Positions 1 through 11,215 of a DNA stretch of 64,000 nucleotides are shown here, in pieces. A program made the translations under genes and the position numbers. The notes under the pieces are model-generated. The model searched no databases and was not told where the DNA came from. It saw only the letters and a list, made by a program, of their open reading frames with translations. The DNA is from Prochlorococcus marinus XMU1412. GTDB lineage: Bacteria; Cyanobacteriota; Cyanobacteriia; PCC-6307; Cyanobiaceae. The stretch is from contig NZ_JAAORJ010000002.1 in the NCBI RefSeq assembly GCF_017696315.1, positions 510,895-574,894 of the forward strand, given 5' to 3'. Position 1 is the stretch's first letter, and each line of letters opens with the position of its first letter.

Positions 1-1296
1 TTCTTCATCAGATGCATTAATATTCATAGCTCTTAATGCTGCTTCACATCCATCGGCAAGCATTAAAATAGCTGTTTCTTTAGACTGAGGGATAGGGCCT
101 TTGTATCTAAAATAATATTCATTAATGTCGAGATTTTTTTCTTTAGCTTTTTGAAAAAAATATCCCATTTTAAGGGTACCTTGATGTTCAGGAATAAAAT
201 TAGCTATCAGTTTAGGTAGTCTATTTTTTCTAGCAAATTTCAATCCTTCATCAACGTGAGCTTGTAATACTTCTGCACTTTTAATCGGATCATCCAATTC
301 GTCATGGGGATTTTTTGAACCATCTTGATTTTCAATAAACCAATTAGGTGCATGTAATTTGCCAACATCATGATATAAAGCTCCAGTTTTAATTAGATCA
401 ATATCACCACCAATCATTCTTGTTGCTTCCTCTGCCAAGCCACATATAAGTAAGGTATGTTCAAAAGTACCTGGAGCTTCTAGAGACAATCTTCTAATTA
501 GAGGTTTCTCCTTATCAGCCAATTCGAGCAATCTTGCTTTAGTTAATAATCCGAATATCGATTCAAAAATAGGAATAAATAAAATTGTAAAAAGCATAGC
601 TATTGCCAAAAGCAAGGAGTCAGAAAATATATCCCCATTAGCTAATACAAAATCTTGCTTATTAATAATAGATATTTTATCTTTGCCTATTAATATCCAC
701 TGACTCAAGAAGGATCCTATTGGGACAAAAATTGATAGTTGAAGTAACTGAGCTCTACTTCTAATTCTTCCCCCAAGAAGAGATACTATTGAAGCACAAA
801 ATAATAAAATAAAAAATAAGTTGTTATTGATAACAATTTCTGGGTCAGGCCAAATAAGACTCGCTATTGATACCCAAGCTAAAGCTGTTATGCTTCCCAT
901 TCCTTGAGATATTATTAATGCCGGTGGAATTATCATAGATAATGGACTTATGGTTGAAGCTAAGACTAATTTCGTAACTTGCACCCCCAAAAGAAGAGTA
1001 ATGATCAAGAAGATCTGTCTTGAAGAAATTGTGGGATTCTCTTTTTTTGAAACTAATATCAAAACTCCGGAACTAATAAGTATTTCAGTAAAGGACAAAA
1101 ACCAAGAAAAAATATCTGCGATATTTAAAGGCGATATAAGAAGTAATTTATAAGAAGAAATTATTGAAATTAAAATGCATACTAAAAAAATTATAAGATT
1201 ATCTATTCTTGAAATTTTAATTGGTTGTTTTGCTGGGACTTGACTTCGCCTCCACAGATAAAACAATTTTTTTAGAGTAGTTATGATGTTTTGCAC
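1..1296 (-). CDS. 7TM-HD (PgpH-like) phosphohydrolase, C-terminus outside window
   Basis: Partial CDS; the reading frame stays open from a GTG at 1296 to the window edge (432 codons). The first half is a series of hydrophobic segments and the second half is an HD domain with the metal-binding signature YHDVGK preceded by FEHTLL and followed by PEHQGT. This is the layout of the 7TM-7TMR-HD family, whose best-studied member PgpH hydrolyses the second messenger c-di-AMP at the membrane. Usual members have a large extracytoplasmic N-terminal domain; here the N-terminus before the membrane part is only about 30 residues, so this is the short form. The GTG start is my choice because a stop or no better start lies upstream; no ATG is available near it. 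A c-di-AMP cyclase gene (cdaA) lies at 26303, so a role in c-di-AMP turnover is plausible but inferred. Divergent from folD. Confidence 0.82.
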   Translation of the reverse strand, partial: MQNIITTLKKLFYLWRRSQVPAKQPIKISRIDNLIIFLVCILISIISSYKLLLISPLNIADIFSWFLSFTEILISSGVLILVSKKENPTISSRQIFLIITLLLGVQVTKLVLASTISPLSMIIPPALIISQGMGSITALAWVSIASLIWPDPEIVINNNLFFILLFCASIVSLLGGRIRSRAQLLQLSIFVPIGSFLSQWILIGKDKISIINKQDFVLANGDIFSDSLLLAIAMLFTILFIPIFESIFGLLTKARLLELADKEKPLIRRLSLEAPGTFEHTLLICGLAEEATRMIGGDIDLIKTGALYHDVGKLHAPNWFIENQDGSKNPHDELDDPIKSAEVLQAHVDEGLKFARKNRLPKLIANFIPEHQGTLKMGYFFQKAKEKNLDINEYYFRYKGPIPQSKETAILMLADGCEAALRAMNINASDEE

Positions 1297-1370
1297 AGAA
1301 TATAGATAAATCTATTTGAATAATTTAAAATTATAGGCATGCTAGGTGTAAAAAGGAGATGTTTTTCTAA

Positions 1371-2267
1371 ATGTCATTAAAATTAGACGGTAAAAAATTA
1401 TCTCTTGAAATTGAAGAAAGATTAACTGACTATATATCTAGTAATAAAAAAATTACTAAAAGAGCTCCCGGTTTAGCTGTAATAAGAATAGGTGAAGACC
1501 CTGCGAGTGGTGTTTACGTTAATAACAAGGAAAAAGCATGTTCAAGGATTGGAATAAAGAGCTTTATCTTTCATCTAAAAGATAGTGTAGAGCAAAAAGA
1601 AGTTGAACAATTAATAATCAAACTTAATTCTGATAAAGATATTGATGGAATGTTACTACAACTTCCCATCCCAAAGAAGTTTGACGAGCAAAAACTGATC
1701 AGCCATATTAATCCAAGCAAAGATGTAGATGGACTAAATGAGATTAACATTGGCAAACTAGTAAAAAATGAGCCTGCGATGAGATCATGCACACCAGCTG
1801 GAATTATTAATTTATTAAGATCCCAAAATATTACAATTGAAGGTAAGAAAATCGTTGTTATTGGAAGAAGTTTGCTTGTTGGGAAACCGCTTTCGCTTAT
1901 GTTGTTGAATCTAAATGGAACGGTAACAATTACTCACTCTAAAACATTAAATTTGAATAAAGTCTGTAGAGAAGCCGACATTCTAATTGCGGCTGCAGGA
2001 AAACCCAATCTTGTAGATTCGAGTTTTGTGAAAGAAGGAGCAGTAATTATTGATGTTGGCATACATAGATTAAAAAGTTCCGATAAAAAACAAACCAGAT
2101 TATGTGGCGATGTATTATTAGAAGATGTCATTTCTAAAGTATTTGCTTACACGCCTGTACCAGGCGGTGTTGGACCAATGACAGTAACAATGTTACTTGT
2201 AAATACTATTTTTAGCTGGCAAAAGCAATTTGGTTTATCATCAACTCTTAATGACCTTTTGCCATAA
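1371..2267 (+). CDS. folD: Bifunctional methylenetetrahydrofolate dehydrogenase / methenyltetrahydrofolate cyclohydrolase FolD
   Basis: Interconverts 5,10-methylene-THF, 5,10-methenyl-THF and 10-formyl-THF in the cytosol, feeding purine and formyl-Met synthesis. The 298-residue length is normal for FolD. Visible family motifs include YVNNKEKAC (catalytic Lys region), DVDGL, SCTPAG, the NADP-binding segment [12 protein letters not shown] and the C-terminal [11 protein letters not shown] clear Shine-Dalgarno AAGGAG lies at a workable distance before the ATG. It starts a rightward set with crtE and a DUF212 gene; crtE begins 36 bases after the stop, so co-transcription is likely. Confidence 0.97.
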   Translation: MSLKLDGKKLSLEIEERLTDYISSNKKITKRAPGLAVIRIGEDPASGVYVNNKEKACSRIGIKSFIFHLKDSVEQKEVEQLIIKLNSDKDIDGMLLQLPIPKKFDEQKLISHINPSKDVDGLNEINIGKLVKNEPAMRSCTPAGIINLLRSQNITIEGKKIVVIGRSLLVGKPLSLMLLNLNGTVTITHSKTLNLNKVCREADILIAAAGKPNLVDSSFVKEGAVIIDVGIHRLKSSDKKQTRLCGDVLLEDVISKVFAYTPVPGGVGPMTVTMLLVNTIFSWQKQFGLSSTLNDLLP

Positions 2268-2303
2268 ACTGCAAGATGAAATTTTTTTTACTAAAGGAAT
2301 AAT

Positions 2304-3206
2304 ATGACTGAAGTTATAAATAGTATTTCTGATTTTGAAAAATATCTTAAAAACACAAAAAAGGTTGTAGAAGAAGCCCTTGATTTTTCCTTGGGCCCTG
2401 AGAATCCAGAAATATTAAGAGAGTCAATGAGATATTCCCTCTTAGCTGGAGGGAAAAGAATACGTCCAATTTTATGTTTAGCATCTTGCTCACTGGCTGG
2501 AGGAGAACCCTCTCTTGCAGTTCCTACTGCGGTAGCAATAGAAATGATCCATACAATGTCCTTGATTCATGATGATCTGCCTGCCATGGATAATGATGAC
2601 TTGAGGAGAGGTAGGCCGACAAACCATAAAGTATATGGCGATGCATTAGCTATTCTTGCGGGCGATGCTTTATTAACAAGGGCCTTTGAGATGGTCTCTC
2701 TAAGAAGCCCTGGAGTCAATCCAAATAGATTATTAAATGTAGTTGGTGAATTATCCCTAGTTGCGGGTGCACCAGGCCTAGTCGGGGGACAAGTTGTTGA
2801 TTTGGAATGCGAAGGCAAAGAAGTCGACCTTGAAACTCTCGAATATATTCATCTTCACAAGACTGGGGCTTTATTAAAGGCCTGTGTAAGAACTGGCGCG
2901 ATGATCGCAGGAGCTAACGAAAAACTATTACAAGCTCTGACAACATATGCAGAGGGAATTGGTTTAGCCTTCCAAATAATAGATGATATTCTTGATTTAA
3001 CTTCCAGCAGTGAAAAGCTTGGTAAAACTGCTGGCAAAGATCTTTTAGCTGACAAAACTACTTACCCTAAATTACTTGGAATGGAGGAGTCAAAGAAAAG
3101 AGCATTTGATTTAGTAGAAAATGCAAAAAAAGCAATAGAACCTTGGGGTGCAGATGCAAAGTATTTAATATCGTTAGCCGACTTTATTACAAATAGAGAC
3201 AGATAA
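2304..3206 (+). CDS. crtE: Geranylgeranyl diphosphate synthase
   Basis: Head-to-tail prenyltransferase that makes C20 geranylgeranyl-PP for carotenoids, the chlorophyll phytyl tail and quinone side chains. At 300 residues it has both aspartate-rich Mg2+ sites: [10 protein letters not shown] (first, the bacterial DDxxxxD form) and DDILD (second), plus the GGKRIRP and GGQVVDLE motifs. It could be named ispA-like from sequence alone, but in cyanobacteria the single enzyme of this type makes GGPP. Lies between folD and a DUF212 protein on the same strand. Confidence 0.93.
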   Translation: MTEVINSISDFEKYLKNTKKVVEEALDFSLGPENPEILRESMRYSLLAGGKRIRPILCLASCSLAGGEPSLAVPTAVAIEMIHTMSLIHDDLPAMDNDDLRRGRPTNHKVYGDALAILAGDALLTRAFEMVSLRSPGVNPNRLLNVVGELSLVAGAPGLVGGQVVDLECEGKEVDLETLEYIHLHKTGALLKACVRTGAMIAGANEKLLQALTTYAEGIGLAFQIIDDILDLTSSSEKLGKTAGKDLLADKTTYPKLLGMEESKKRAFDLVENAKKAIEPWGADAKYLISLADFITNRDR

Positions 3207-3219
3207 TTATTTTTAATTT

Positions 3220-3699
3220 ATGCCTGAGTTTTTTTCCTTTTTTAATAATTCAGTTCTTTTCTGGAGCCTATTATCCTGTTTGCTAGCTCAAATTTGTAAA
3301 ATTGTATTCAATTTCTTTTCAACTGGAGAGATGAGATTAGGAATTATGTTCGAGACGGGTGGTATGCCTTCAAGTCATTCGGCCTTAATAACTGGTGCTA
3401 CATCTGGTATAGGTTATGAATTGGGATTTGATAGCTCAATATTTGCATTATCAGTTGCTGTATCACTAATAGTTATGTATGACGCTAGCGGCGTTCGAAA
3501 ATCAGCTGGAATTCAAGCTGCAGAAATTAATAAACTATCAAAAAAACTAGAACCTCAATCTGAATTACTGTTAAAAGAAACCTTGGGTCATACGAAAATT
3601 GAGGTCATGGTTGGGAGTTTTTTAGGGCCATTAATCACTTTGCCTGGAATGTTTTTTTTAGGTTCTCCTCTCAAAATATTTGATTTGATAATAAATTAA
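3220..3699 (+). CDS. DUF212 membrane protein (acid phosphatase / vanadium haloperoxidase-related)
   Basis: Small 159-residue membrane protein of the DUF212 (YuiD-like) family, recognised by GGMPSSHSALITG near residue 50, the MYDASGVRKSAGIQA segment and GHTKIEV near residue 123. The SSHS and GHT motifs resemble pieces of the PAP2/haloperoxidase active site, but the enzymatic activity of the family is not established. Four or so hydrophobic segments are visible. It begins 13 bases after crtE, so it may be the last gene of a folD-crtE unit. Its stop overlaps the convergent cobB stop by four bases. Confidence 0.85.
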   Translation: MPEFFSFFNNSVLFWSLLSCLLAQICKIVFNFFSTGEMRLGIMFETGGMPSSHSALITGATSGIGYELGFDSSIFALSVAVSLIVMYDASGVRKSAGIQAAEINKLSKKLEPQSELLLKETLGHTKIEVMVGSFLGPLITLPGMFFLGSPLKIFDLIIN

Positions 3700-5087
3700 G
3701 AATTTTTTGAAAAACTAATTTGGGTGGCTTCTATAAAGTTTTTTGCGACTTCTGGAGAACTTGGCAAATGTAAGTGAATCCAACTTGCATGTAATTTTTC
3801 ATCAAAAAAGCCTTCATTTTTATATTCGGTTTTCCAAGATTTAATTTTCCATGGGGAAGAAAGATTCTTCTGATGCTCAGCTTTTCCAGAATTAAGTTCA
3901 GATAAATTATTTTCAATTTCCCAATAATGAAATTCATGTCCTCTAATTAATTGATTTTGTTTAATGACTGGAGTATCTTTTAAACCCTCAATGTATCTAT
4001 AACCTACTGAAAGTTTACTTTTTTTTGATCTAAAAGGCAGGATACCACTCATTTTATGATTATTACCAGTTTCATCTTTGATGAAGTCTCCTAAAATCAT
4101 CATCCCTCCACACTCAGCATATATAAATCCATTTTTGCGGAATTTCCTTAACGAATTTAAGCTTTTTGTAGAGTTACTTATATGATCAGCATATTTTTCA
4201 GGGAACCCCCCAGGAATAATTAAAGAAGAAGCCTCATTAGGTATTTCTTCATCATCATAAATACTCCATGAAATCAATGGTATTCCTATTGCACTCAAAA
4301 ACTCCTTAGTTTCAGGGTATTGAAAATGAAAGATTTTATCTTCTGCAATTGCGATAGGTTTACTTTTATCAATTTTAAAATCTTTAAAATTGAAAGAATT
4401 AAATATTTTCTTTTGAGGAGATTTCAGAAATTTAATAAGAGAAAATATATCAAGATTTCTTTCGGCGAAATTAGCAAAATATTCAACATCAATTTCTTTT
4501 CCATTATCCATTGGAGATATCAAACCTAAATTAGCTTTGTTTAAAGTTATTTTTGAATCAGATGGTAAAAAACCAAGAATTTCGATATCTTCATTTTTAA
4601 AAACTTCTTTGATTAATTTTTTATGTCTATCTGAATTAACGTTGTTAAATATAATTCCTGCTATTGACAACTCACTATCGAAATCTCTAAAACCTCGAAT
4701 AGTCGCCAAAAGAGAAGCTACTTGACCTTTAGCATTAACAATAAAAATTATTGGAGCATTGAGAAGTTTAGAGATATTTGCTGTGCTGGAATAGGTTGTT
4801 GACCCTAGTCCATCAAACAGACCCATTGCTCCTTCAATTAACGAGAATTCATATTTCAAAGAATGTTTAAAAAAACTTTCTTGTACCCATTCCTCACCAC
4901 TTAAAAAAATATCTAAATTCCTGCAAATAGGTTGTCCAATTGAGCTAAGTTGTTGTTGATCAAGATAATCTGGGCCAACCTTGAAAGTTTGTATCTTTAT
5001 ACCTTTTGAGAACGCCCAACAAGATAGCAAAAGAGATAATGTGGTTTTCCCGCTATCACTTGAAGGAGAAGATATTACACAAGGCAT
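3696..5087 (-). CDS. cobB: Cobyrinate a,c-diamide synthase
   Basis: ATP- and glutamine-dependent amidation of the a and c carboxylates of cobyrinic acid in anaerobic-type cobamide synthesis (also called CbiA). The 463 residues show an N-terminal DTBS-like P-loop, SSPSSDSGKTTLSL, followed by a C-terminal class I glutaminase domain with nucleophile context YAECGGMMIL and a late catalytic His in ASWIHLHL. It sits at the end of a leftward block with opcA, 3 bases after the opcA stop. Prochlorococcus is known to make pseudocobalamin, consistent with the gene. Convergent with the DUF212 gene with a 4-base overlap of stops. Confidence 0.93.
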   Translation of the reverse strand: MPCVISSPSSDSGKTTLSLLLSCWAFSKGIKIQTFKVGPDYLDQQQLSSIGQPICRNLDIFLSGEEWVQESFFKHSLKYEFSLIEGAMGLFDGLGSTTYSSTANISKLLNAPIIFIVNAKGQVASLLATIRGFRDFDSELSIAGIIFNNVNSDRHKKLIKEVFKNEDIEILGFLPSDSKITLNKANLGLISPMDNGKEIDVEYFANFAERNLDIFSLIKFLKSPQKKIFNSFNFKDFKIDKSKPIAIAEDKIFHFQYPETKEFLSAIGIPLISWSIYDDEEIPNEASSLIIPGGFPEKYADHISNSTKSLNSLRKFRKNGFIYAECGGMMILGDFIKDETGNNHKMSGILPFRSKKSKLSVGYRYIEGLKDTPVIKQNQLIRGHEFHYWEIENNLSELNSGKAEHQKNLSSPWKIKSWKTEYKNEGFFDEKLHASWIHLHLPSSPEVAKNFIEATQISFSKNS

Positions 5088-5090
5088 CTA

Positions 5091-6392
5091 TTAGTTATTC
5101 AAACCATTAAATATTTGAAGAGCTATTTTAATAGAATTTTCAAAAAGAGGACTGGTATTACCTCTACTACTTCCCAATAATTTACTAACATCGTACTCTG
5201 ATGTAGAAAAAGAATTTGGAACAACTTGTTCTATTAATTCCATATTAGCCATTCCCCCTGCTTCAAGTCTCATACATTCCACTGATTCACAGCCAAGTAT
5301 TACACATGTATTATTTTTTTGAACCTCACTAATTTTTGAAATCAGCCTCAATCCAATAACTTGTCCTAAATGAATACTTGGATTTCCCAAAGATAAGGGA
5401 TTAATTGATGTAGAAATTATTTCGCCATTAATTCTTTCAAACTCTATTTTTGTTGATTCTGTATTTCTTTCAACTCTTAGAAAAGACCAACCAAGTTTAT
5501 CGCTAATCCATGAAATCAAAAACAACGCTTGAATCATATGATCTCCCGCGATATCAATGTCAATATCAGTAATATGATCCAAAATTGGTCTCCTTGAAGG
5601 CGGATCAAAAATCATTGCCAATGATTCCCTCCAGTTTTTCAATCTAACCCAATTCAAATCATTAATAGCTTTATTTGAATTATTTAATTGATGTAAAACT
5701 TTTAAACATCTTTGAGGCGATCCAAGAGCAGTATCAATTATTAACCTTAGACCATGATCTGTAAAATATTCGAAGATTTCAGGCGACTCATCCAAGCTTC
5801 CATTCCACCACAACCATGAAGGTAATTCAGCAATAGATAATTCATCAATTATTTTTAATCCATTATTAGATATTGATTCCGAGCCCCCCCTAATAACAAC
5901 TAAATCCCCACAAATAGGTTGCATAGCTGGGGCATCACTTAATGGACAGTAAGCGGATACAAAAGTTTTGATATCTGAATTTTTATTTAATGTTGGCGCT
6001 AGAGTTATTAATCTTCTTGGATTTAATGTACTTATCGTTGATTCAAAAAATTGTCCTCTAAAATCTTCAAAGTCTTTATTAGATAAATTTTCCTTCAACA
6101 AACTCAATAATTCTTCACTACTAAGTGAAGTAGTGATAGGAAGTCCTTGATCTAATATAAATTTTTTAGCAACTTCAATTATCTCTCGACTTAAATTTCC
6201 AGTAATTGGTCCATTTACTAATCCTTTTTGGACCAAGCATTGTTCTAGCCAAGCAGGCTGCCAGACCATTAATGTGAAAGTATTAGCTCCACTATTATCT
6301 TTATCTTCTGAAATCCATAATTTATTAAGGTAATTAGAAATTTCCTGATAAGGCAACTCTAAAGGTGTTTGTAGTGTAAGTTGAGGTTTCAT
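5091..6392 (-). CDS. opcA: Glucose-6-phosphate dehydrogenase assembly protein OpcA
   Basis: OpcA is an allosteric assembly factor that activates cyanobacterial glucose-6-phosphate dehydrogenase for the oxidative pentose phosphate pathway, used mainly in the dark. The 433-residue protein begins with the typical MKPQLTLQTPLELPY segment, and it follows zwf with only two bases between stop and start, which is the standard zwf-opcA pairing. The protein has no catalytic motif. Translation is probably coupled to zwf. Confidence 0.95.
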   Translation of the reverse strand: MKPQLTLQTPLELPYQEISNYLNKLWISEDKDNSGANTFTLMVWQPAWLEQCLVQKGLVNGPITGNLSREIIEVAKKFILDQGLPITTSLSSEELLSLLKENLSNKDFEDFRGQFFESTISTLNPRRLITLAPTLNKNSDIKTFVSAYCPLSDAPAMQPICGDLVVIRGGSESISNNGLKIIDELSIAELPSWLWWNGSLDESPEIFEYFTDHGLRLIIDTALGSPQRCLKVLHQLNNSNKAINDLNWVRLKNWRESLAMIFDPPSRRPILDHITDIDIDIAGDHMIQALFLISWISDKLGWSFLRVERNTESTKIEFERINGEIISTSINPLSLGNPSIHLGQVIGLRLISKISEVQKNNTCVILGCESVECMRLEAGGMANMELIEQVVPNSFSTSEYDVSKLLGSSRGNTSPLFENSIKIALQIFNGLNN

Positions 6393-6394
6393 TT

Positions 6395-7918
6395 TTAGGG
6401 TCTACGCCAGAAAATATTATCTTTTGAAATTAATTGATCTGACTCAGGAGGTCCCCATGTCATAGATTCATAATTATAAATAGGTAACTTCCAAGGAGAA
6501 TTATCCATCAATTCTATTAATGGCGTATAAAGTTTCCAGGCTGCCTCTACCTCATCACTTCGAGTAAATAATGTTGGGTCAGAAAGCATTGCATCAGCTA
6601 ATAATCTTACATAGCCTTCATCTGAGGGTTCTCCAAATGATTCATCATAAGAAAATTCCATCTCAACAGGTCTTGATTTCATTCCAGAACCAGGAGATTT
6701 TACCTCAAATTTGAAAGTAGCACCTTCATTTGGCTGAATTCTAAGGACAAGTTGATTTGGGGCAGGATTTATTATTGTTGATTCAAATAAATGAACAGGA
6801 ACGTCTTTAAAAGTCAAGACTATTTCTCCAAGTCTTTTAGGTAGTCTTTTACCTGTTCTCAAATAAAAAGGAACCCCTTGCCAACGCCAGTTATCCACGA
6901 AAACTTTTGTCGCAATATAAGTTTCTGTTGTGCTGTTACTATTAACACCATCTTCCTGCCTATATCCTTTGAGTCGATTTGAAATATTCCCTCCCTCTCC
7001 ATATTGACCTCTTATGCAACAATTCCACGGTTCATTATCGTCAGCAAGTTTTGAAGCTTGAAGAACCTTAGCTTTTTCATTTCTTATTGCTTCTGGTTCA
7101 AATTTCCCAGGAGGTTCCATTGCAGTAACTGCAAGCATTTGAGTCATATGATTTTGAAGCATATCCCGTAAAGCACCAGAGCTTTCGTAATAACCTGCTC
7201 TATCTTCAACACCAACTGTTTCAGATGAAGTAATTTGAATACTTGATATATAATTCCTATTCCAAATTGGTTCAAAAATAGTGTTAGCAAACCTCAAAAC
7301 AAGAATATTCTGAACTGTCTCTTTACCTAAATAATGATCAATCCTATAAATCTGACTTTCTTCAGCGCAACTTTGAACGATCTTATTCAATTTTTTTGCA
7401 CTTGAATAATCTCTTCCAAAAGGTTTTTCAATTACTAAACGACTTTTCTTAGGGTCATCTAAAAGGCCAGCCCCTTTAAGGGCTTTACATCCACTTGCAT
7501 AGAAATTCGGAGATACTGATAAATAAAATGTTCTATTCCCATGAGTAGCTTGTGTTTTATCAATTTCATTTAATCTTCTAGAAAGCCTTACGACATGATC
7601 ACTTTGTTGTAGGTCAACTGGTTCATAGAAAAGATAATTAGAAAATTGTTCCCACTCCCTTTCTTTACCAGATATTTGATTTGATAACTTTACTTTCATC
7701 TTTTCTCTAAACTCATTATCAGTCCAAGGTCTTCTCGCACAACCAACTATTCCAAATTCACTAGGAATTCTTCTTTGCAAATAGAGTTCAAATAAGGCTG
7801 GTATTAATTTTCTATGAGTAAGGTCTCCACTAGCGCCAAAAATTACTAAACATTGTGGAGATATGACTCTTTCCTGCCGTAAACCTAATCTTAGAGGATT
7901 ACTTAAAGTTGAAGGCAT
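6395..7918 (-). CDS. zwf: Glucose-6-phosphate 1-dehydrogenase
   Basis: First enzyme of the oxidative pentose phosphate pathway, oxidising glucose-6-phosphate to the lactone with NADP+. The 507 residues show the N-terminal dinucleotide fold (VIFGASGDLTHRKL), the substrate-binding RIDHYLGKE with catalytic residues, and the FLRTGKRL-type segment FYLRTGKRLPKR. opcA follows immediately. The upstream neighbour on the same strand is petH, 110 bases away, so two NADPH-producing enzymes (light: FNR; dark: G6PDH) sit side by side; no clear terminator is visible between them. Confidence 0.97.
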   Translation of the reverse strand: MPSTLSNPLRLGLRQERVISPQCLVIFGASGDLTHRKLIPALFELYLQRRIPSEFGIVGCARRPWTDNEFREKMKVKLSNQISGKEREWEQFSNYLFYEPVDLQQSDHVVRLSRRLNEIDKTQATHGNRTFYLSVSPNFYASGCKALKGAGLLDDPKKSRLVIEKPFGRDYSSAKKLNKIVQSCAEESQIYRIDHYLGKETVQNILVLRFANTIFEPIWNRNYISSIQITSSETVGVEDRAGYYESSGALRDMLQNHMTQMLAVTAMEPPGKFEPEAIRNEKAKVLQASKLADDNEPWNCCIRGQYGEGGNISNRLKGYRQEDGVNSNSTTETYIATKVFVDNWRWQGVPFYLRTGKRLPKRLGEIVLTFKDVPVHLFESTIINPAPNQLVLRIQPNEGATFKFEVKSPGSGMKSRPVEMEFSYDESFGEPSDEGYVRLLADAMLSDPTLFTRSDEVEAAWKLYTPLIELMDNSPWKLPIYNYESMTWGPPESDQLISKDNIFWRRP

Positions 7919-8028
7919 ATTTTTAGTATTCTTTATTTAAAATCCTCTTTTTTTCTAATATTAGCTACATATTGTGTCTAAACCAAAAAGTATTTAGTAT
8001 GTGAAACTTAAATCTAAATATCAAAGAT

Positions 8029-9144
<1,116 letters not shown>

Positions 9145-9322
9145 TTAGATTTCTTTTATAAAAGATTATCAATTTGTAGTTTAATTTGTAGTGATTTTAC
9201 AAAAATGGTTACGTTTTGAGATCGGGATAAATAAAAGAAATTATTTTAATTTTTCAGTATTTGTTGTTTTTATCAGTATAGTTACACAGAAATAATTTTT
9301 TATTTAATTAAAAAATTCATTT

Positions 9323-9865
9323 ATGAATAATCCTCAAGAATCAGAAGATCATTCTAAGAACAATGATTACAGGACAATTGAGCAGACTATGGAGAAGTTT
9401 TCCGGTGGGACGAGAAGACTGGCAGCTCAACTTACAACTTCTGCAAGCTTTGATTCTTTGTGGAGTGTTTTAACAGATTATGATCGCCTAAATCTCTACA
9501 TACCAAATCTTTTATCGAGCAAAAAAATATTTCAGAAGGGAAATAATGTTCACCTTAAACAAGTTGGGGCTCAGGATTTCCTTGGCATGAAGTTTTCAGC
9601 TGAAGTAACTATAGATTTATTTGAAGATAAGGAGCTTGGCCTCTTAAAATTTAATTTAATAAAAGGAGATTTTAGAAAGTTTCAGGGTAGTTGGAAAATT
9701 CAAAATATTAAAAATACTTCAACAAACTCATTAATTTATGATCTTACTGTTCAAGGTTGTCAGTGGATGCCAATAGGGATGATAGAGAAGAGACTGAAAA
9801 AAGATCTTTCAGAAAATTTAATTGCCGTAGATAGGCAAGCAAAATCATCAAAAAGATCGTTATAA
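9323..9865 (+). CDS. SRPBCC / COQ10-START-like lipid-binding protein
   Basis: A 180-residue soluble protein of the SRPBCC (polyketide cyclase/START-like) superfamily. It reads as one helix-grip domain: the N-terminal strand TRRLAAQLTTSASFDSLWSVLTDYDRLNLYIPNL is typical of the cyanobacterial family, and the C-terminal long helix has PIGMIEKRLKKDL. These proteins bind hydrophobic ligands; no ligand is known for this one. Divergent from petH over a 180-base spacer; tRNA-Glu lies just downstream on the opposite strand. Confidence 0.8.
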   Translation: MNNPQESEDHSKNNDYRTIEQTMEKFSGGTRRLAAQLTTSASFDSLWSVLTDYDRLNLYIPNLLSSKKIFQKGNNVHLKQVGAQDFLGMKFSAEVTIDLFEDKELGLLKFNLIKGDFRKFQGSWKIQNIKNTSTNSLIYDLTVQGCQWMPIGMIEKRLKKDLSENLIAVDRQAKSSKRSL

Positions 9866-9876
9866 ATTTAAAGTAA

Positions 9877-9949
9877 TAGCCCCAAGGGGATTCGAACCCC
9901 TGTCGCCTCCGTGAAAGGGAGGTGTCCTAGGCCTCTAGACGATGGGGCC
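9877..9949 (-). tRNA. tRNA-Glu (anticodon TTC)
   Basis: On the minus strand the sequence starts GGCCCCATCGTCTAGAGGCC and folds as a complete cloverleaf: acceptor GGCCCCA pairs with TGGGGCT (one G-U), the anticodon loop is CTTTCAC with anticodon TTC, and the T-arm is GGTTCGAATCC. CCA is not encoded. In cyanobacteria this tRNA also supplies glutamate for tetrapyrrole synthesis (C5 pathway). It lies downstream of sasA on the same strand. Confidence 0.98.
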
Positions 9950-9990
9950 AGGAAATTAGCTTAACAGCTTATTAAAAACTAAGAGTAAGG

Positions 9991-11109
9991 CTAGCCTTTC
10001 GTCAAGTATTGTTGCTCTTTGTTTTGTCCTTGCCACACAGGAACTGTGAAATGGAAGCAGGAACCTTCCCCTACTTCAGATACGACCCATATTCTTCCTC
10101 CATGGACTTGTACTATTCTCCTACATACTGATAACCCTATACCAAATCCTGAAGTTCCTTCAGAAGTCTGGGGAAGTCTAACCCTATCTAGAAAAATTCT
10201 TTTTTGTTCGGTCAAAGGAATACCTGCGCCTTTGTCACAAATTGTTATTTCTACCCATTGATTTGTCTTATGGATCATAGTGATTTTTATAGATCCAGAA
10301 TCTTTAGAAAATTTAATAGCATTTTCAATTAAATTTAAAAATACTTGCCTCATTCTTCTTTGATCTGCGAATACACTTGGCAGATCAGATGGAATATCAG
10401 TATCAATTTCAATATTTCTTAATCTCCAGAATTTTTCTAATTCGAGTATTACTTCAGCACTAATACTACCTAAATCAATTTTCTGAGGATTAAATAATGC
10501 TTCCCATTTAGTAGTTCCAACCTCTAAAAGATCCTGAGATAAGAGTTCAATCTCTTCAAGACGTCTTTTAATAACCTCCTGCAATTTTGAAATATCTATT
10601 TGTCCAAGTTTTTGACTTTGAACAGCTAAAGTAGCAGCAGTTAAGGGTGTTCTTAGTTCATGAGCGACCATTCTTAATAATCTTTCCTGAGATTCTATTC
10701 TTTTTGTTAATGTCTCATTTTCTTGTCGTAAAACAAGAAGTTCGTCTTCCAATAGAAATTCTTTTTGAGTTCTTGTTGAATCAATTTTGGATGGCTGCAA
10801 ATTAATCCCAAGATTTTTTGTTAAGCCTTCTTGTGACCACCTTGGCAACCATTTTTGCAACTGAGAGAAAATATTACTTCCAGCAAATATTTGCTTTGGA
10901 GCTGGGGAAACCTTTATAAGAGCAGGAATAGCGACTAATCTATGTAATTCAAGTAATTCTGGTTGCTCTGTGGGTTCTGAGATCTGAAGAGATGTCTCAA
11001 ATTCACAATCATCTGATTCCAAATAAGCTATTAGGGACTTAATATCATTACTAGAAAGTTGATTTCTAGCTGCCACAAGTATTAATTTTAGCTCTTTTTT
11101 ATCATTCAA
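9991..11109 (-). CDS. sasA: Circadian clock sensor histidine kinase SasA
   Basis: Clock output kinase that senses KaiC and phosphorylates the RpaA-type regulator. The 372 residues have an N-terminal KaiB-like thioredoxin-fold domain (about 1-95), an HisKA domain with the phosphoacceptor H150 in [13 protein letters not shown], and a HATPase_c domain with the N box (NLIENAIKF), G1 (DKGAGIP) and G2 (GFGIGLSVC). The KaiB-like domain binds KaiC in Synechococcus. Prochlorococcus lacks kaiA yet keeps this kinase, giving an hourglass-type clock (established knowledge, not visible here). Confidence 0.95.
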   Translation of the reverse strand: MNDKKELKLILVAARNQLSSNDIKSLIAYLESDDCEFETSLQISEPTEQPELLELHRLVAIPALIKVSPAPKQIFAGSNIFSQLQKWLPRWSQEGLTKNLGINLQPSKIDSTRTQKEFLLEDELLVLRQENETLTKRIESQERLLRMVAHELRTPLTAATLAVQSQKLGQIDISKLQEVIKRRLEEIELLSQDLLEVGTTKWEALFNPQKIDLGSISAEVILELEKFWRLRNIEIDTDIPSDLPSVFADQRRMRQVFLNLIENAIKFSKDSGSIKITMIHKTNQWVEITICDKGAGIPLTEQKRIFLDRVRLPQTSEGTSGFGIGLSVCRRIVQVHGGRIWVVSEVGEGSCFHFTVPVWQGQNKEQQYLTKG

Positions 11110-11215
11110 ATGAATTCCTCTGAAGTGTTGAAAAGCTGTTAATCCTTATAAACACCTTAAGATATTTTTTTTTATTTTACAGATAGGCTATTAAATAAAT
11201 AGGACTTTTTTATAA

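Noticed and set aside
950..1153. 67-codon frame opposite the 7TM-HD gene
   Set aside because: Falls inside the continuous HD-family reading frame on the other strand and shows no domain.
9187..9201. TGTA and TACA half-sites in the petH leader, resembling an NtcA box
   Set aside because: The spacing is seven bases, not the eight in the NtcA consensus GTA-N8-TAC, and the position relative to a -10 box is not clear.
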